Shown here: positions 20,085 to 31,432 of the stretch, piece after piece
Numbering within the stretch: position 1 is the stretch's first letter
Layout of the letters: every line of letters starts with the position of its first letter
Assembly: GCA_032164245.1 (NCBI GenBank)
Contig: JAVMKO010000171.1
Coordinates: forward strand, 124,001 to 188,000
Reading direction: 5' to 3'
Length of the DNA: 64,000 nucleotides
Source: Sternotherus odoratus
Lineage: Eukaryota > Chordata > Testudines > Kinosternidae
Made by a program: the position numbers and the translations under genes
The notes under the pieces: generated by a model
What the model was told of the DNA's origin: nothing
The model's database searches: none
What the model saw: only the letters and a program-made list of their open reading frames with translations

Positions 20085-20800
20085 GGAGAACACTGGGAAA
20101 TTAGAAGCTAGAATTCAGGAGCAACAGAATCTAATTAGTCTGGAAAAGCAGAATGTGAAAAATAAGAATCAGGGTCATGTGACTTTGTGGATGAGGGACT
20201 CCAAGATCCAAGGAGCCTGAGGAGAAGAGAGATTGTGGCTGTTACACATGGTGATGGAGGAGCAAGATTCTCCATGTCTCAACCAACCTAGGCCATTTTC
20301 ACATGTTGGGGGGGAATCCAGACCAGTCAGGACTTGTGTCATCTCGAATCCTGGGTGAGTTTTGATGTTCTGCTGCTGGTGCTCCCTTGTCTGGATACCC
20401 CCAGCCAGCATTCAAGGATGTACTGAGTGTCTGTGTGATAAGTAACCCTGGACCAGCAGCTCTGACTCCAGATGCCTGCTTGTTACTCCCTAAGCACATT
20501 CTGGTCTGGGTGGAGCAGGCTCAGGGTTTGAAGAGACGGCCGGGGGTAGGAACCTTCTGTTACTTATGCCACACCTAACCCTCAGTTTTACTTGTACAAA
20601 CTGGAGATATTTGACACTGTGTTATACTGCTCCCGTGCTCTGTTCCCAAAGTGTTCTGCAGCAGGGGAGGGTCTCTGGTAGTGTGTGTGTCAATGGCATA
20701 TTAGGGTGATGCCAAAACAGGGCAGAGGGGAGGTGGCATTGTGGGGTTGGTGTGAACCATAAGTCTTTATTTCCCCTTCTAAGAATCGAGGGGACAGGAA
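20085..20800. repeat. Tandem paralogous copy of 25196-25800
   Basis: GTGGAGAACACTGGGAAATT, GAGCAACAGAATCTAATTAG, ATCCAAGGAGCCTGAGGAGA and CTTGTCTGGATACCCCCAGC all recur, in order, from 25196. Together with the flanking CR1 and KRAB remnants this shows a duplicated unit of roughly 2.5 kb. This copy is more diverged. No coding exon was recognised here. Confidence 0.8.
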
Positions 20801-20807
20801 TCCTTAC

Positions 20808-21654
20808 CCAGTGAGGTCACATTCTCATAGTTCTCCAGCATCACCGCCTCGAAGGTCACCGGCCCCTAAGAGAGCAAGAGTCCCACACTCAGTACCTGCT
20901 GCACCACTCACAGCCCCTCTATTTGTGGGGAAGAGGAGCCAATCAAATGGAAGCTCTGTGTGAATTACAGTAAATAGAATCCCACCCCCACCTTACTCAG
21001 TTACCCTATCCCACTTAGAGAATCCAGCAAACACCAGGATGAGGGAAGGAAAAGGGAGCCCCTCTACGCCAGCAGAGTCATCAAACACCTACTAGCCACA
21101 GACTGATACAGGAGATGGAGCCCACCACAGGATCGAGGGAGAACTCCCTGGTAGGGCTCCATCTCCTCCTCATTGTGAGAAACTGGATATGAAGGGAGGG
21201 GAATCTTCCCTGAACCTCACGGGTGGGTGCCCCCTTCATATCTCTCAGCAGATCTGATTAGATCTCTCCCAGCACTGGGAGTCTGGTCAGTTTTCCTAGC
21301 CCCATGTAGCTGGATTCTTTCCTGTTTCACAAATTCAAGTATTTCCACATCTGACCCTCATGGGTCTGTTCCTAGAATCTAGGCCACTTATTGAACAACT
21401 CCCACCAGGTTTGCCAGACCCTGTCCTCCTCCCTTTCCCACCCTCTGCATTTCCTGTCCCACTAGAACCCCCAAGCCAGACTGTGCAAACCTTCCCATCT
21501 ATGGTGTATTTTCTGTCCCTCTCCCTCCAGCAGGAGCCCACCAGCAGCCCCCTGATAACCCCTACCTGAACTTGCTCCTCTGCAGCCATTTCTCTCCCCT
21601 GTCCCACGGGAGGATGGGATGATCTGGAGCAAAACAGGGACGTCATTCTGCAGC
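20808..21654 (-). pseudogene. KRAB module M1: intact leader exon, KRAB-A with internal deletion
   Basis: Minus strand. The leader exon 21654-21566 (89 nt) has its ATG in frame (ends GREMAAEEQVQ) and an intact donor CAG|GTAGGG. The KRAB-A exon 20865-20808 keeps its acceptor and donor but is only 58 nt, against 127 nt in the two other modules. Exactly 69 nt (23 codons) is missing in frame, so it reads [17 protein letters not shown] and lacks the central helix with the DVAVW and WEEW segments. Intact KRAB-A recruits TRIM28/KAP1; this one should not. No zinc-finger exon was seen. Either a pseudogene or a KRAB-less relic. Confidence 0.8.
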
Positions 21655-21779
21655 CTGCGAGGGTGAGAAGGGGAATTGTGGAGGTTTCAGAACAGGCTTT
21701 AGTTATAATCACATCACGATTCCCTAGGCTCTTTCCCTACAGACAGACATAGATTCTGCCATGTTGGGAAAATGCTCAA

Positions 21780-21960
21780 TGTCTTTATTCAGTGTAGACC
21801 TGGCCCCTTCTTCCAGGGTAAGCCCACAGACACTGACACCAGGGCAGCCACACCCCAGCAAGAGGGATATGGAGTCAGGAACTGGCTTTTCCTCTGCTCC
21901 TTTTCTTGTTCACATGGGCCAGGCAGAGAAGAAGCTTTAATTTAGGTCACTTCCCAGCAC
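21780..21960 (-). repeat. KRAB-locus upstream segment, paralogous to 26410-26560
   Basis: CAGGGCAGCCACACCCCAGC, GGCCAGGCAGAGAAGAAG and AGGTCACTTCCC are shared with the M2 and M3 modules. After about 21940 the sequence departs from the M2 promoter and enters the left outer inverted arm. Confidence 0.75.
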
Positions 21961-22742
21961 AGAACCCCACTGGGGGAGCAGCAGCTGCTGAGCCTGGTCT
22001 CCCAGATCACAATGGAGGCTTCAGCATCAGACCTAGGAAGCTGAAACCCAAAATCCTCAGCAGAGAGGGACAGAGTTTGAGCAGTCTTCACTCCTGTAAC
22101 CCTCTGGGGAGAGCAGCTAATGAGAGTGTGACTGTGTACCCCATAAGGCTTTATGGGGGAGTGTGCCTGTAAATATATGGTTACTGGAATATGGTTTTGC
22201 AAAAAAGTTCTCTCTCTGTGAAGCTAATGATCCACTGGATCTGTTCATCCTATTTGTATGTATGTGTCTGTGTTGTATTCAGAGTTATGAATATTGACTA
22301 CGTGCTCGGTTGGTTGTATGTGGACTTTGGAAAGCAGCTGAACAGCTCTCTGAGAAAAACTATTCTCAGTTAAGGCCAATTGAGAACCAATCAAGCAAAC
22401 AATGAACTTTGTAGACGCCCGTCCACACCGGAGCTTCCTGAGGAATGCAGCCTGGCTGGTGGTGAGGGGAGACTGGTTCAGGCCTGCAACTGAGCCATGT
22501 GCTCTGAGAGGCCATGTGGACTCTGCACAGGAAGGAGGAGGGGCTCTCCACTCACAGGAGGAAGTCTATATAAACCTGGGCGAGACCTCTCAGCTGGTTC
22601 AAGCAACAGCCCTCCACCCCCCAAGGATCCCTGGAAGAAACTGGAACAGAGGACTGTGACTGCAGGGGGGTTGCGGGTGATTGCTGGACCCAGGCTAACA
22701 GGGAGTTTAGCCCGAAAGAAGGAATTCACAGAGGGTGAGGCT

Positions 22743-22956
22743 TTTTAATAAATAAATGGAGATATACCAATCTCCTAGAACTGGAAAGACCTTGAAGGTC
22801 ATCGAGTCCAGTCCCCTGCCTACACTAGCAGGATTGAGTACTGTCCCCTGACAGATTTTTTGCCCCAGATCCCTAAATTGCCCCCTCAAGGATTGAACTC
22901 ACAACCCTGGGTTTAGGGGGCCAATGCTCAAACCACTGAGCTATCCCTCCCCCCTA
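22743..22956 (-). mobile_element. Cry-type tRNA-derived SINE
   Basis: On the minus strand: GGGAGGGATAGCTCAGTGGT (A box), GGTTGTGAGTTCAATCCTTG (B box), then the CR1-like tail (GGACTGGACTCGATGACCTT, AGTTCTAGGAGATTGGTATA) and a short A/T tail. This architecture is that of the cryptodiran turtle Cry SINE. The counterpart on the right arm is 62975-63190. Confidence 0.92.
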
Positions 22957-24109
22957 TTTTTGCTGTAATAGTGTTCGATTTGCGTGTTCTGTTTATTTTG
23001 TTTGGTAATTCACTGTACTCTGTCTGTTACTACTTTGAACCACTTCAATCCTATTTCCTGTCTTTATTAAAATCACTTTTTACTTATTAATTAACCTGAA
23101 GTACATGTTAGTACCTGGGGGTGGGGGGAACAGCTGTGCATCTCTCTCTATCATTGTTATGGAGGGCGAACAATCTATGAGTTTGCCCTGTATAAGCTTT
23201 ATACAGGGCAAAACAAATTTTATTCAGGGTTTGACCCCATTGGGAGTTGAGCATCTGAGTGCCAGAGGTAAGAATACCTCCTGCCTGTTTCCAGGAAAGC
23301 CCACAGCTGTTAGGGGACGTGGCTCAGACCTGGCAGGGTACTGAGGTCCTAAGCTGTTGGGGCAGGAAAACTGAGGCAGGAGGAGCCTTGGCACATTGGG
23401 TGGCAGCTCCTAAGGGGGTTTCTGTGATCTCAACCCTTCACAGTGTGTTTGGATGAAAGTGTGTTGGAAGCCCCATTTGGGATAACAAGGCTGGTGCATG
23501 TCATTTTCCACTGAGGAAATGACAGACGTCATATGAGCTTGTGTTCAGCAGTGTTGTGTAAAGGGCAAGATGCACATTCCTGGGGCAAGTCTGGGAGCAG
23601 AGAATTTTCTGGGGTTCTCCTGTGGTGCACTGTAATTCATGAGTGGCTGACTAGCAGCACTCAATCCTGTGTTTCTGGGAGCGAGTTACAGGCTGGAGAC
23701 TGTGTGTTAACTGCCCAGGAGTGGCTGTTCTCACAGTAAAGCAAAGTCAAGGAAACACCAGCCTGGGGAACTGAGGGGACACGGATCTTCAACAGTCCAG
23801 ATTGCACTGTGGTTAATGCCCCACACATTCAATTTCAAAGAGTCTCCTGAAACACTGAGAAAGTAAATCCATGTCCCAGAAATCAGAGACAGAGGACAAG
23901 ATTCCCAGGCACTGCTTCTTGCTGACAGAGCGGTCCAGAGACAATGAGAGAGTCCTGGGGAAGCTGTGATTAGTAACCATGGGCTGGTGGAGTTCAGTGG
24001 AGAAAGGGAACAGGAAGGGCAGGGATATTTTGGAATGCAGGATTTCAGCAGTACTAGATGTCAGGATACCACATATTGCAGCCCATTGGAAAACATAATC
24101 CCAACTACA

Positions 24110-25145
24110 CATATAAAATGATGGGGTCTAAATTAGGTGTTACCACTCAAGAGAGGGATTTTGAAGTCATTGTGGATAGTTCGCTGAAAATAGTCAATCA
24201 AGCTGCAGAGGCAGTCAAAAAGTGAACAGAATGTTGGGAATCATGAAGAAAGAGATAGATAATAAGACAGAAAAGATCATATTGCCTCTATATAAGTCCA
24301 TTATACACCCACGTCTTGAATACTGCCTGCAGATGTGGTCACCCCACCAGAAAAAAAGATATATTGGAATTGGAAATGGTCTAGAAAGAGGCCAAAAAAT
24401 GGTATTAGGTGTATTTAACAGCTTCTGTATGAGAGATTAAAAAGACTGGGACTTTTCATCTTGGAAAAGAGATGAAGGGGAGATATGAGAGAGGTTTCTA
24501 AAATCATGAGAAGAGTGGAGAAAGTAAATAAGGGAGTTTGATTTACTATCTCTCATAACACAAGGACTAAACATCACCCAATGAAATTAATAGGTAGCAG
24601 GTTTAAAACAAACAAAAGGAAGTATTTTCTCACACAACACACCATCAACCTGTGAAACTCTTTGCCCAGAGCATGTTGTGAAGGCCAAGACTATATTTTT
24701 TTAATAATAATAATAATAATAATTATGGAGATACCTATCTCATAGAACTGAAAGGACCATGAAAGGTCATTGAGTCCAGTCCCCTGACTACACTAGCAGG
24801 ACCAAATACTGTCCCCTGATAGATTTTTTTGTCCCAGATCCCAAAATAGCCCCCTCCCCCCAGGGATTAATCTCACAACCCTAGGTTTAAGCAGGCCAAT
24901 GCTCAAACCACTGAGCTATCCCACCACCCCATGATTCACTCAAGGAGGATAGGTCCATCAATGGCTATTATCCACATTGGGCAGGAATGGTGTCTCTAAC
25001 CTCCCTTTGCCATAAGATTGGTGACAGGAGATGAATCACTTCTTGATTACCTGTTGTATTCATTCCCGTATTGGCCAGTGTCAGAAGGAAGGATACTGGA
25101 CTAGATGGACCTTTGTCTGACCAAGTATAGACATTCTTATATACT
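24110..25145 (+). mobile_element. CR1 LINE 3' end, interrupted by a SINE
   Basis: Contains the C-terminal end of a CR1 reverse-transcriptase ORF (NRMLGIMKKEIDNKTEKI, LEYCLQMWSPHQKKRYIGI) with stops and frame changes. The CR1 3' UTR (ACACCATCAACCTGTGAAAC) is broken at about 24695 by a SINE and resumes at about 24940 (GGAGGATAGGTCCATCAATG). It ends in ACTGGACTAGATGGACCTTT. Inverted counterpart at about 60785-61815. Confidence 0.85.
24695..24940 (-). mobile_element. Cry-type SINE nested in CR1
   Basis: Minus-strand GGTGGGATAGCTCAGTGGTT, GGTTGTGAGATTAATCCC (B box slightly altered) and the CR1-like tail, followed by (ATT)n. It splits the CR1 3' UTR, so it inserted after the CR1 and before the inverted duplication (both arms carry it). 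Confidence 0.9.
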
Positions 25146-25865
25146 AGGGAATCTAGGGAGGCCAGTGTAATGGAGGGAGTAGGGAAAATCGCAGGGTGTG
25201 GAGAACACTGGGAAATTAGAAGCTATAATTCAGGAGCAACAGAGTCTAATTAGTCTGGAAAAGCAGAATGTGAAAAATAAAAATCGGGGTCCCGCGACTC
25301 TGGGAATGAGGAACTCAAAAATCCAAGGTCCCTGCAGAGAAGAGAGATTGGGGCTATTACACATGGTGAGGAGGGAGCAAGACTCTCCATGTCTCTGGAT
25401 ATTTCACAAACAACCTAAGGCATTTTCACATGCTGGGGGCAATCCAGATCAGTCAGGAGTTGTGTCATCTGTGATCCTGGGTGAGTTTTAATGTTCTGCT
25501 GCTTGAACTCCCTTGTCTGGATACCCCCAGCCAGCATTCAAGGATGCACTGAGCATCTGTGTGATAAGTAAACCTGAACCAGCAGCTCTGACTCCCGCAG
25601 CCTGCTTGTTACACCCCAAGAACATTCTGGTTCAGGTGGAGTAGACTCAGGGTTTGAAGAGAAGGGTAGGAAGCTTCTGTTGGTTATGCAGGACCTAACC
25701 CTCCGTTTTACTTGAGCAAAAAGGGGATATTTGACACTGCTCCTGTGCTCTGTTCCCAAAGTGTTCTACAGGGGAAGGGTCTCTGGTGATTTGTGTGTCC
25801 CTGGAATATTGGGGTGCTGCTGAAACAGGACAAAGTGGAGATGGCCTGGGGGGGGGGTGGCGTTA

Positions 25866-26066
<201 letters not shown>

Positions 26067-26559
26067 CTACTGCCCCACTCACAGCCCCTCTATTTTGGGG
26101 GGAGAGGAGTCAATCAAATGGAAGCTGTAGGTGGATCGCAGTCAAAAGAGTCCCACCCCCAACCCCTTAGAGCATCCTGGAAACACCAGTGTGAGGGGAC
26201 AAAGAGAGAGCCCCCTCCTCTCTCCCAGAAGATCCATCACATGCCTACCAGCCACAGACTGATACAGGAGATGGAGCCCACAGCAGGATCGAGGGAGAAC
26301 TCCCTGGTAGGAAGCCCAACAACCTCCTCATTCAGAGGAGCTGGATATGAAGGGAGGGGAATCTCCCCTAAACCTCACTGGTGGGTGCCCCCTTCATACC
26401 TTTCGGGGGATTCCCTCAGACACTGACCCCAGGGCAGCCACACCCCAGCAGGAGGGATTTGGAGTCAGAAACTGGATTTTCCTCTGTCTCCTTTTCTTGT
26501 TCTCATGGGCCAGGCAGAGAAGAAGGTTTAATTAAGGTCACTTCCCCGCCCCCCCCCCC

Positions 26560-27300
26560 GGGGATTTCCTGGCTGCGCAGAGACCGTTCAACCCCCCGCG
26601 TCCCACTGACCTTCCCCCCCCGCAACTCCGGCTTCTCCCCCCGCCCCACAGGGGACCCCCCCCCAGTCTCTGCCCCCCCATCCCCGCGGGGCCGGATCCA
26701 CTGGGGCTGGGGCAGCTCCGAGGCTTCTCCCCGGTTCGCGGGGCCGAGAGTCACTTTCCCGCCCCCCCCCCAGGGTCTCTCACTCGCGGGCGCGCCGGGC
26801 GCGGAGGGGTTAATAACGGTCCTGTCGCAGCACAGCTCAGGGAAGGCGCAGGGAACCGTTACCTGTACCGCGTGCTAATGGCGCATGCGCAGAGACAGCT
26901 ACTGGAAGTCTCCCGCGCTGGGCTGGAGAAGGCGGAAGCGCCCCCGGTGCATGCTGGGAGATGTAGTCCCTGACTCTCCCGGGACCGGAAGTGACGTTGA
27001 CAGGGGGAGGAGGAGCCGGGCTCCCCAGCTGCTGCTCCCTGGCGCTGCGGAGGGAGGCGGAGGGTCTGTGCCGGGGAGACCTTCATGACCCCCCCGCGCC
27101 CGGCCTGGGCCCCCCCGCGGAGCTGCCGCCTCCAGGTAGCGGCGCGAGCCCGGGGGCGGGGCTGGGGGCGGGGCGGTGACTCCGCCCCAGTGTCCGGGGA
27201 CCCGGCATCTCGCAGCGCCGGGATCTGCTCCCGGGGGGGCCCCGCCCGCGGGGGGGGTCGGAGCTGCTGCCCCCGCGGGAGACCAACGACCCCCCCGCCC
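26560..27300 (-). promoter_or_regulatory. CpG-island promoter of KRAB module M2
   Basis: Very CpG-rich. The minus strand carries AACGTCACTTCCGGTCCCGG (CRE-like ACGTCA next to an ETS site) and GACTACATCTCCCAGCATGC (a ZNF143/THAP11 SBS-type element) at about 26945-27005. The same elements occur at 58275-58335 on the right arm and, altered, at 48720-48775. TATA-less. The opposite direction is also CpG-rich and could be transcribed, but no coding exon was recognised there. Confidence 0.65.
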
Positions 27301-27519
27301 GGCCCTGGGGGGGGAGGGGACCAGACCCCCGGGGTCCCTGCGCGGGGCGGGGGCGGGGGGGGGGTTGAGACCGGGCGCGGGGGGGACCCGGGGAAAGGGG
27401 CGGGGGAGAGGAGGAGGAGGGGGCTGTTTGGGCGGGAGGGGCCAGCTGGGGGGAAAGGGGGGGCTGTTGGAGGCATGGAAGGTTGTGGGGGGGCTGCAAA
27501 GCAGAAGGACCAACGTTGG

Positions 27520-27521
<2 letters not shown>

Positions 27522-27553
<32 letters not shown>

Positions 27554-27558
27554 GCACG
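27522..27558 (+). repeat. (CA)n microsatellite
   Basis: About 15 CA repeats ending in three CACG-type units. The right arm carries (TG)n at 57716-57755 with a different length, a natural marker to tell the two arms apart. Confidence 0.97.
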
Positions 27559-27639
27559 TATCACAGCCCTGACACCCCTGTTACAAAAACCCGCATGCCC
27601 CTCTTTTCTGAGGGTTACGGTCGCAAGCGGCGAGCGTGG

Positions 27640-27675
27640 CTTATGCAAATATGCGCCGCGGGGCATTGTGGGAGG
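27640..27675 (+). promoter_or_regulatory. Octamer plus SBS-like pair (snRNA-type enhancer signature)
   Basis: ATGCAAAT (27643-27650) is followed 13 nt later by GCATTGTGGGAGGAA (27663-27677), close to the ZNF143 site. Octamer plus SBS is the classic distal sequence element of vertebrate snRNA-type genes. No snRNA, 7SK, U6-like body or PSE was recognised downstream. The pair is kept on the right arm (57615-57650, inverted). Confidence 0.4.
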
Positions 27676-28079
27676 AAAGAGAGCGGGGGCGGTCAGGAGC
27701 AGACGTTTGCCACCCGGGCTCCGACCGAAGCCCCGGGGTGCGAGGGGGTCGGGAGCAGGGACGCAGCGGGGGAAGGGGTCTCCCCGGGGCTGGGCGTGCG
27801 GCGTTCGCCCTGAGCTAGGCAGGTGTGGCCGGCGGTGGGTCCCGGCGGCGCGCTACAGTCGGTTTTGTCTAGGAGGTAGGTGTTTACCTCTTCCCCCACT
27901 GGGGGGGGGCGGTTCATGATCGGAGCGCGCATGAGACGCGATTACAGTCTCCGCGGACCGCAACCCCGCGGCTCGGTCTTTTCTGAGTCTCGCGGGTGGG
28001 TATCGCGGTGATGGGGAGACTCTGGGGTCCACCGAGCGCCTGTTGGGGGGGGGGTGATTAGTTGGGCTGTTAAAGACTA

Positions 28080-28730
28080 GGGAGTTTTTATACGGCCTGT
28101 GATGTGGTTGTAACGTGAGGGAGCAGCGTTATATCACGACACTCACAATCAATGGGGGGTAAAGTAACATTGCAGTCCTAATCGATTCCCTTCTATTATT
28201 AGCAGGGAGAGCGAAAACAAAGTTACAGCCCCAATCTAGTCCCTTGTAATACCGGTAGTGGGGAGGGGGCAAAGTTGTAACATTACAGTCACAATCTATT
28301 CCTTTGCAAGAGCGGGGGACAATGTTACAGTCACTATCTATTCCCTTGTAATAGCGGAGGACAACACTTACTATCACAATCGGTTCCCTTACAGTAGCAG
28401 GGGAGAGGGGATGGCGGTGGGGGACAAAGTGAAAGTCACAATCTATTCCTTTGCAACAGCAGCAGACAACATAATGTCACACTCACAACCCTTGCAATAA
28501 CGGGGTGGAGTTGGGGACAGCATTGTAATGTTACAGTCATAATCTACCTGCTTGCAGTAGTGCGGAGAAAACACTGTAAGGTTTCAGTCACAACCTATCC
28601 TGTTGCAATAACGTTACAGTCACAGTCTATCCCAGTGTAAACGTTATCACATTACAGTCACAATCTACCCCCCTGCCGTCGTGGGCGACCATGTTACAGT
28701 CACCCTCTGTCACGTGCAATAGAGGTGAAT
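28080..28730. repeat. Degenerate tandem repeat (TTACAGTCACAATCTATTCC type)
   Basis: Imperfect units of about 45-60 bp, each with TTACAGTCACAATCTATTCC, then TTGCAATAGCGGGGGACAA. It occurs inverted at 56560-57170. It is G-poor compared with its surroundings. Confidence 0.85.
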
Positions 28731-28940
28731 GACATTAGAGGCACAGTTGCGGCATCACATAAACCACCGGAGACGTGAAGAACACAACAGCCGTGTCGCT
28801 GGGTCAGTCCCACCACACCAGGGAGACGAGCCGGGTAAAAGGATGGGGGGCGGGGGAGGTTGTTTGGCCTGGAAAAGAGATGACGGATGGAGCAAAATTG
28901 GTACAATCCCAGTGAGAGCGCTCCTCGGTCTTTCGCACAA

Positions 28941-29060
28941 CTAGGGTGACCAGACAGCAAGTGAAAAATCGGGACAGGGCTGGGGGGTAATAGGACCCTA
29001 TATAAAAAAGACCCCCAAATTGGGACTGTCCTTATAAAACTGGGACATCTGGTCGCCCTT
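28941..29060 (+). mobile_element. MITE with CTAGGGTGACCAGA termini
   Basis: Starts CTAGGGTGACCAGACAGCAA and ends ACATCTGGTCGCCCTT, giving inverted ends. The body contains AAAATCGGGACAGGGCTGGG and AATTGGGACTGTCC. It is a common non-autonomous DNA element in turtles. Relatives lie at 47968-48087 and 56219-56337. Confidence 0.75.
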
Positions 29061-29089
29061 CGCATGACACCTGGCAAGCCGGCGTCCCC

Positions 29090-29379
29090 CGGTGGGTGCT
29101 GCAAACCCAACGCTTTTGACTTTAGAAAATAACTAACCACCCCCCTCCCTTTGGTGTCATCAGCCGGGGCATCTGCTGGGGCTGCTGCAAAACCCAACTC
29201 CTCTTAATGTACAAAAATAGAAACACCCCCCCACTGGGGGGAGGCTGCGCCAGGCTGTCTCCGGTCACGTGATGGAGCCGCTGGCGCGGATGCAGAAAGA
29301 CAGGCTGTGCCAGGCGGGGGCCCTGCATGAGCAGCACCGCTACCCCCCCCCCCAGTTGGGTGTTGGTTATTTAAATAAA
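29090..29379 (+). pseudogene. CNTROB-derived exon fragment with poly(A) signal
   Basis: 29260-29340 translates to MEPLARMQKDRLCQAGALHE + QHR, matching the CNTROB exon that ends LRQAGTLLEQHR. It runs directly into CTACCCCCC, as in the intron starts of all units. AATAAA follows at 29374, then AAGAAGAGTTGGGTTTTGCA, like the 3' end of unit 0 (about 3812-3862). Upstream, GGGGCTGCTGCAAAACCCAA recurs at 50595 and 50762. It is a rearranged remnant, 18 kb from the main cluster. Confidence 0.6.
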
Positions 29380-29424
29380 GAAGAGTTGGGTTTTGCAGCC
29401 CCCTGGGGGGCACTGGGGCTGGGT

Positions 29425-30105
29425 CTGGGTGGGTGTGTTATTGTAGGGTCTCTGTGGGCACTGGGATGGTGTGCGGAGGTTTGTTATTGTAGGGTCTTTG
29501 GGAGCGCTGGGATGGTGTGCGGAGGTTTGTTATTGTAGGGTCTCTGAGGGCACTGGGATGGTGTGCGGAGGTTTGTTATTGTAGGGTCTCTGTGGACACT
29601 GGGATGGCATGCGGAGGTTTGTTATTGTAGGGTCTCTGTGGGCACTGGGGTGGTGTGTGGAGGTTTGTTATTGTAGGGTCTCTGTGGGCACTGGGATGGT
29701 GTGCGGAGGTTTGTTATTGTAGGGTCTCTGTGGACACTGGGATGGCGTGCGGAGGTTTGTTATTGTAGGGTCTCTGTGGGCACTGGGATGGTGTGCGGAG
29801 GTTTGTTATTGTAGGGGCTCTGTGGGCACTGGGGTGGTGTGCGGAGGTTTGTTATTGTAGGGTCTCTGTGGGCACTGGGATGGTGTGTGGAGGTTTGTTA
29901 TTGTAGGGTCTCTGTGGGCACTGGGATGGTGTGCGGAGGTTTCTTATTGTAGGGTCTCTGTGGACACTGGGATGGTGTGCAGAGGTTTGTTATTGTAGGG
30001 TCTCTGTGGGCACTGGGGTGGTGTGCAGAGGTTTGTTATTGTAGGGTCTCTGTGGGCACTGGGATGGTGTGCGGAGGTTTGTTATTGTAGGGTCTCTGGG
30101 AGCGC
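29425..30105 (+). repeat. 46-bp minisatellite (GTTATTGTAGGG type)
   Basis: About 14 units of GTTATTGTAGGGTCTCTGTG + GGCACTGGGATGGTGTGCGG + AGGTTT, period 46 bp. It abuts the left inner inverted arm. The unit is a distant relative of the 42-47 kb satellite (shared GGGTCTCTG...GCACTGGG layout) and lies in the same orientation even though the flanking arms are inverted. Confidence 0.95.
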
Positions 30106-30164
30106 TGGCGCTGCGTGTACGGGCGGGATCCTGTTGGCTGGCCTGTTGTGGGGGGAAGGTAGCA

Positions 30165-31432
30165 TGACCCCCAGCGCCCCCCACTTCCACTGGATGCAGC
30201 CCAGTTACATCTCTGTGCCCCCCTGCCCCCCAGAGGCAGTGTGGGGCTGCAAGTCAGGAGTGAGGGGCACTGGCCCAAGTGTGGCGGGGGCAGGGCAGGG
30301 GCTGCGAGTCGGGAGTGAGCTTGGTGGGAATCTCGCACGTGCTCCCACGCTGGCTGCACGCGCCGACGTGCGAGGGAGTCACCCCGTGCAAATTGCGATG
30401 GCTGGGGGCAGGGCTGGGCGAGGGAGGGGGAAGAGGTGCCCCCCCCGATATGGGGCACATGCCCGGGGTGGATACACTAACCCCCTCCCCGAGCTGGCTC
30501 CGATTCCCCTCTGATCTAACCCACCAGCCCCCACTCCTGTCCCAGAGTCAGGGAGAGAACCCAGGCGTCCTGGCTCCCAACAGCCTCCTGCTCTAACTGC
30601 TGGGCCCCACTCCGCTTCCAGAGGAGGGGAGAGGACCCAGGAGTCCTGGCTCCCAGCCCCCCCTGCTCTGACCCACCAGCCCCCACTGCCCTCCCAGAGG
30701 AAAGCCTAAGAACCCAGTTGTCCAGATTCTTGACATACACATGCCCCCGCCCTGCTCTGGGGTGTCTGGATCTGCCTAGGGGATAACAACCTACTGTTGT
30801 GACCAACCTCCTCCCCAGCTCACAAGAAAGGAGACTGTGCCGGGGTTCTAGAGTCTCGAACCCAGCCGACGAGGGGGCTGTAGCCAAACGCATAGGTGGG
30901 GGGGGGGGGCAGAGTTAAGGTGAAATGGACGTCTTTAACGCCCGGACTTCGCCCCGCCCTTGGGGCTTATGCAAGTGAAAGCGCTGGAGGCCCCTCATTG
31001 ATTCACCGGTAACCCCCGTGAATGTGCGGGTCACTGCCCCCTAACCGCCGCCCCCCCACGAATCTGGTTGCCATGGCGAGGGAGCGGACCCGATTTTGCT
31101 CCTTCCCCGGTGGTGCCATGTTATGCAAATCATCCCCGCTCCTTGGTATAGGGACGCCTCATTTGCATAGAGCCCCCCAGTATCAGGGGGTGCCCCAACA
31201 GGGACATGGGTCGTGGCTTACGGGGGGGATACCCAGCCCTTACAGCCTACAAAATAAGGGTCCAGGTGGAGGGGGGAGAGGGAAAGTGGGGTGCACAGAA
31301 CCCCATGGCATGGAGGGGGTGAGGCAGGTGAAGGGTGCCCCCTATACCCTGCAGTGGCACCCGCCCCCAATACCCTGCGCCTGCTTTGGGGTTCCCCTCA
31401 CAGGACCCCCCCTTTTCTCCACTTCCCCCCCC
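30165..31432. repeat. Left arm of inner inverted repeat
   Basis: Reverse complement of about 40850-42120. Anchors: AGCCCAGTTACATCTCTGTG (30198) against its inverse near 42085; ATTTGCATAGAGC (31157) against GTTCTATGCAAATGAG (41107); CCTGCTTTGGGGTTCCCCTC (31380) against its inverse near 40890. Length is about 1.27 kb on both sides. It contains one block of the 75-bp dispersed repeat and CpG-rich DNA. No coding exon was recognised. Confidence 0.93.
31121..31165 (+). promoter_or_regulatory. Facing octamer motifs in CpG-rich DNA
   Basis: TTATGCAAATCATCC and, 35 nt on, CTCATTTGCATAG: two exact POU octamers in opposite orientation around CTTGGTATAGGG. Histone and some snRNA promoters use such octamers, but no matching gene body was seen. 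On the right inner arm the first octamer has become TTGCATAAC while the second is intact. Confidence 0.4.

Noticed and set aside
26859..27557. ORFs through the CpG island and (CA)n, 230-250 codons
   Set aside because: Proline/alanine/arginine composition is what GC-rich DNA gives in any frame. Repeated C- and G-runs and the microsatellite make up most of it.
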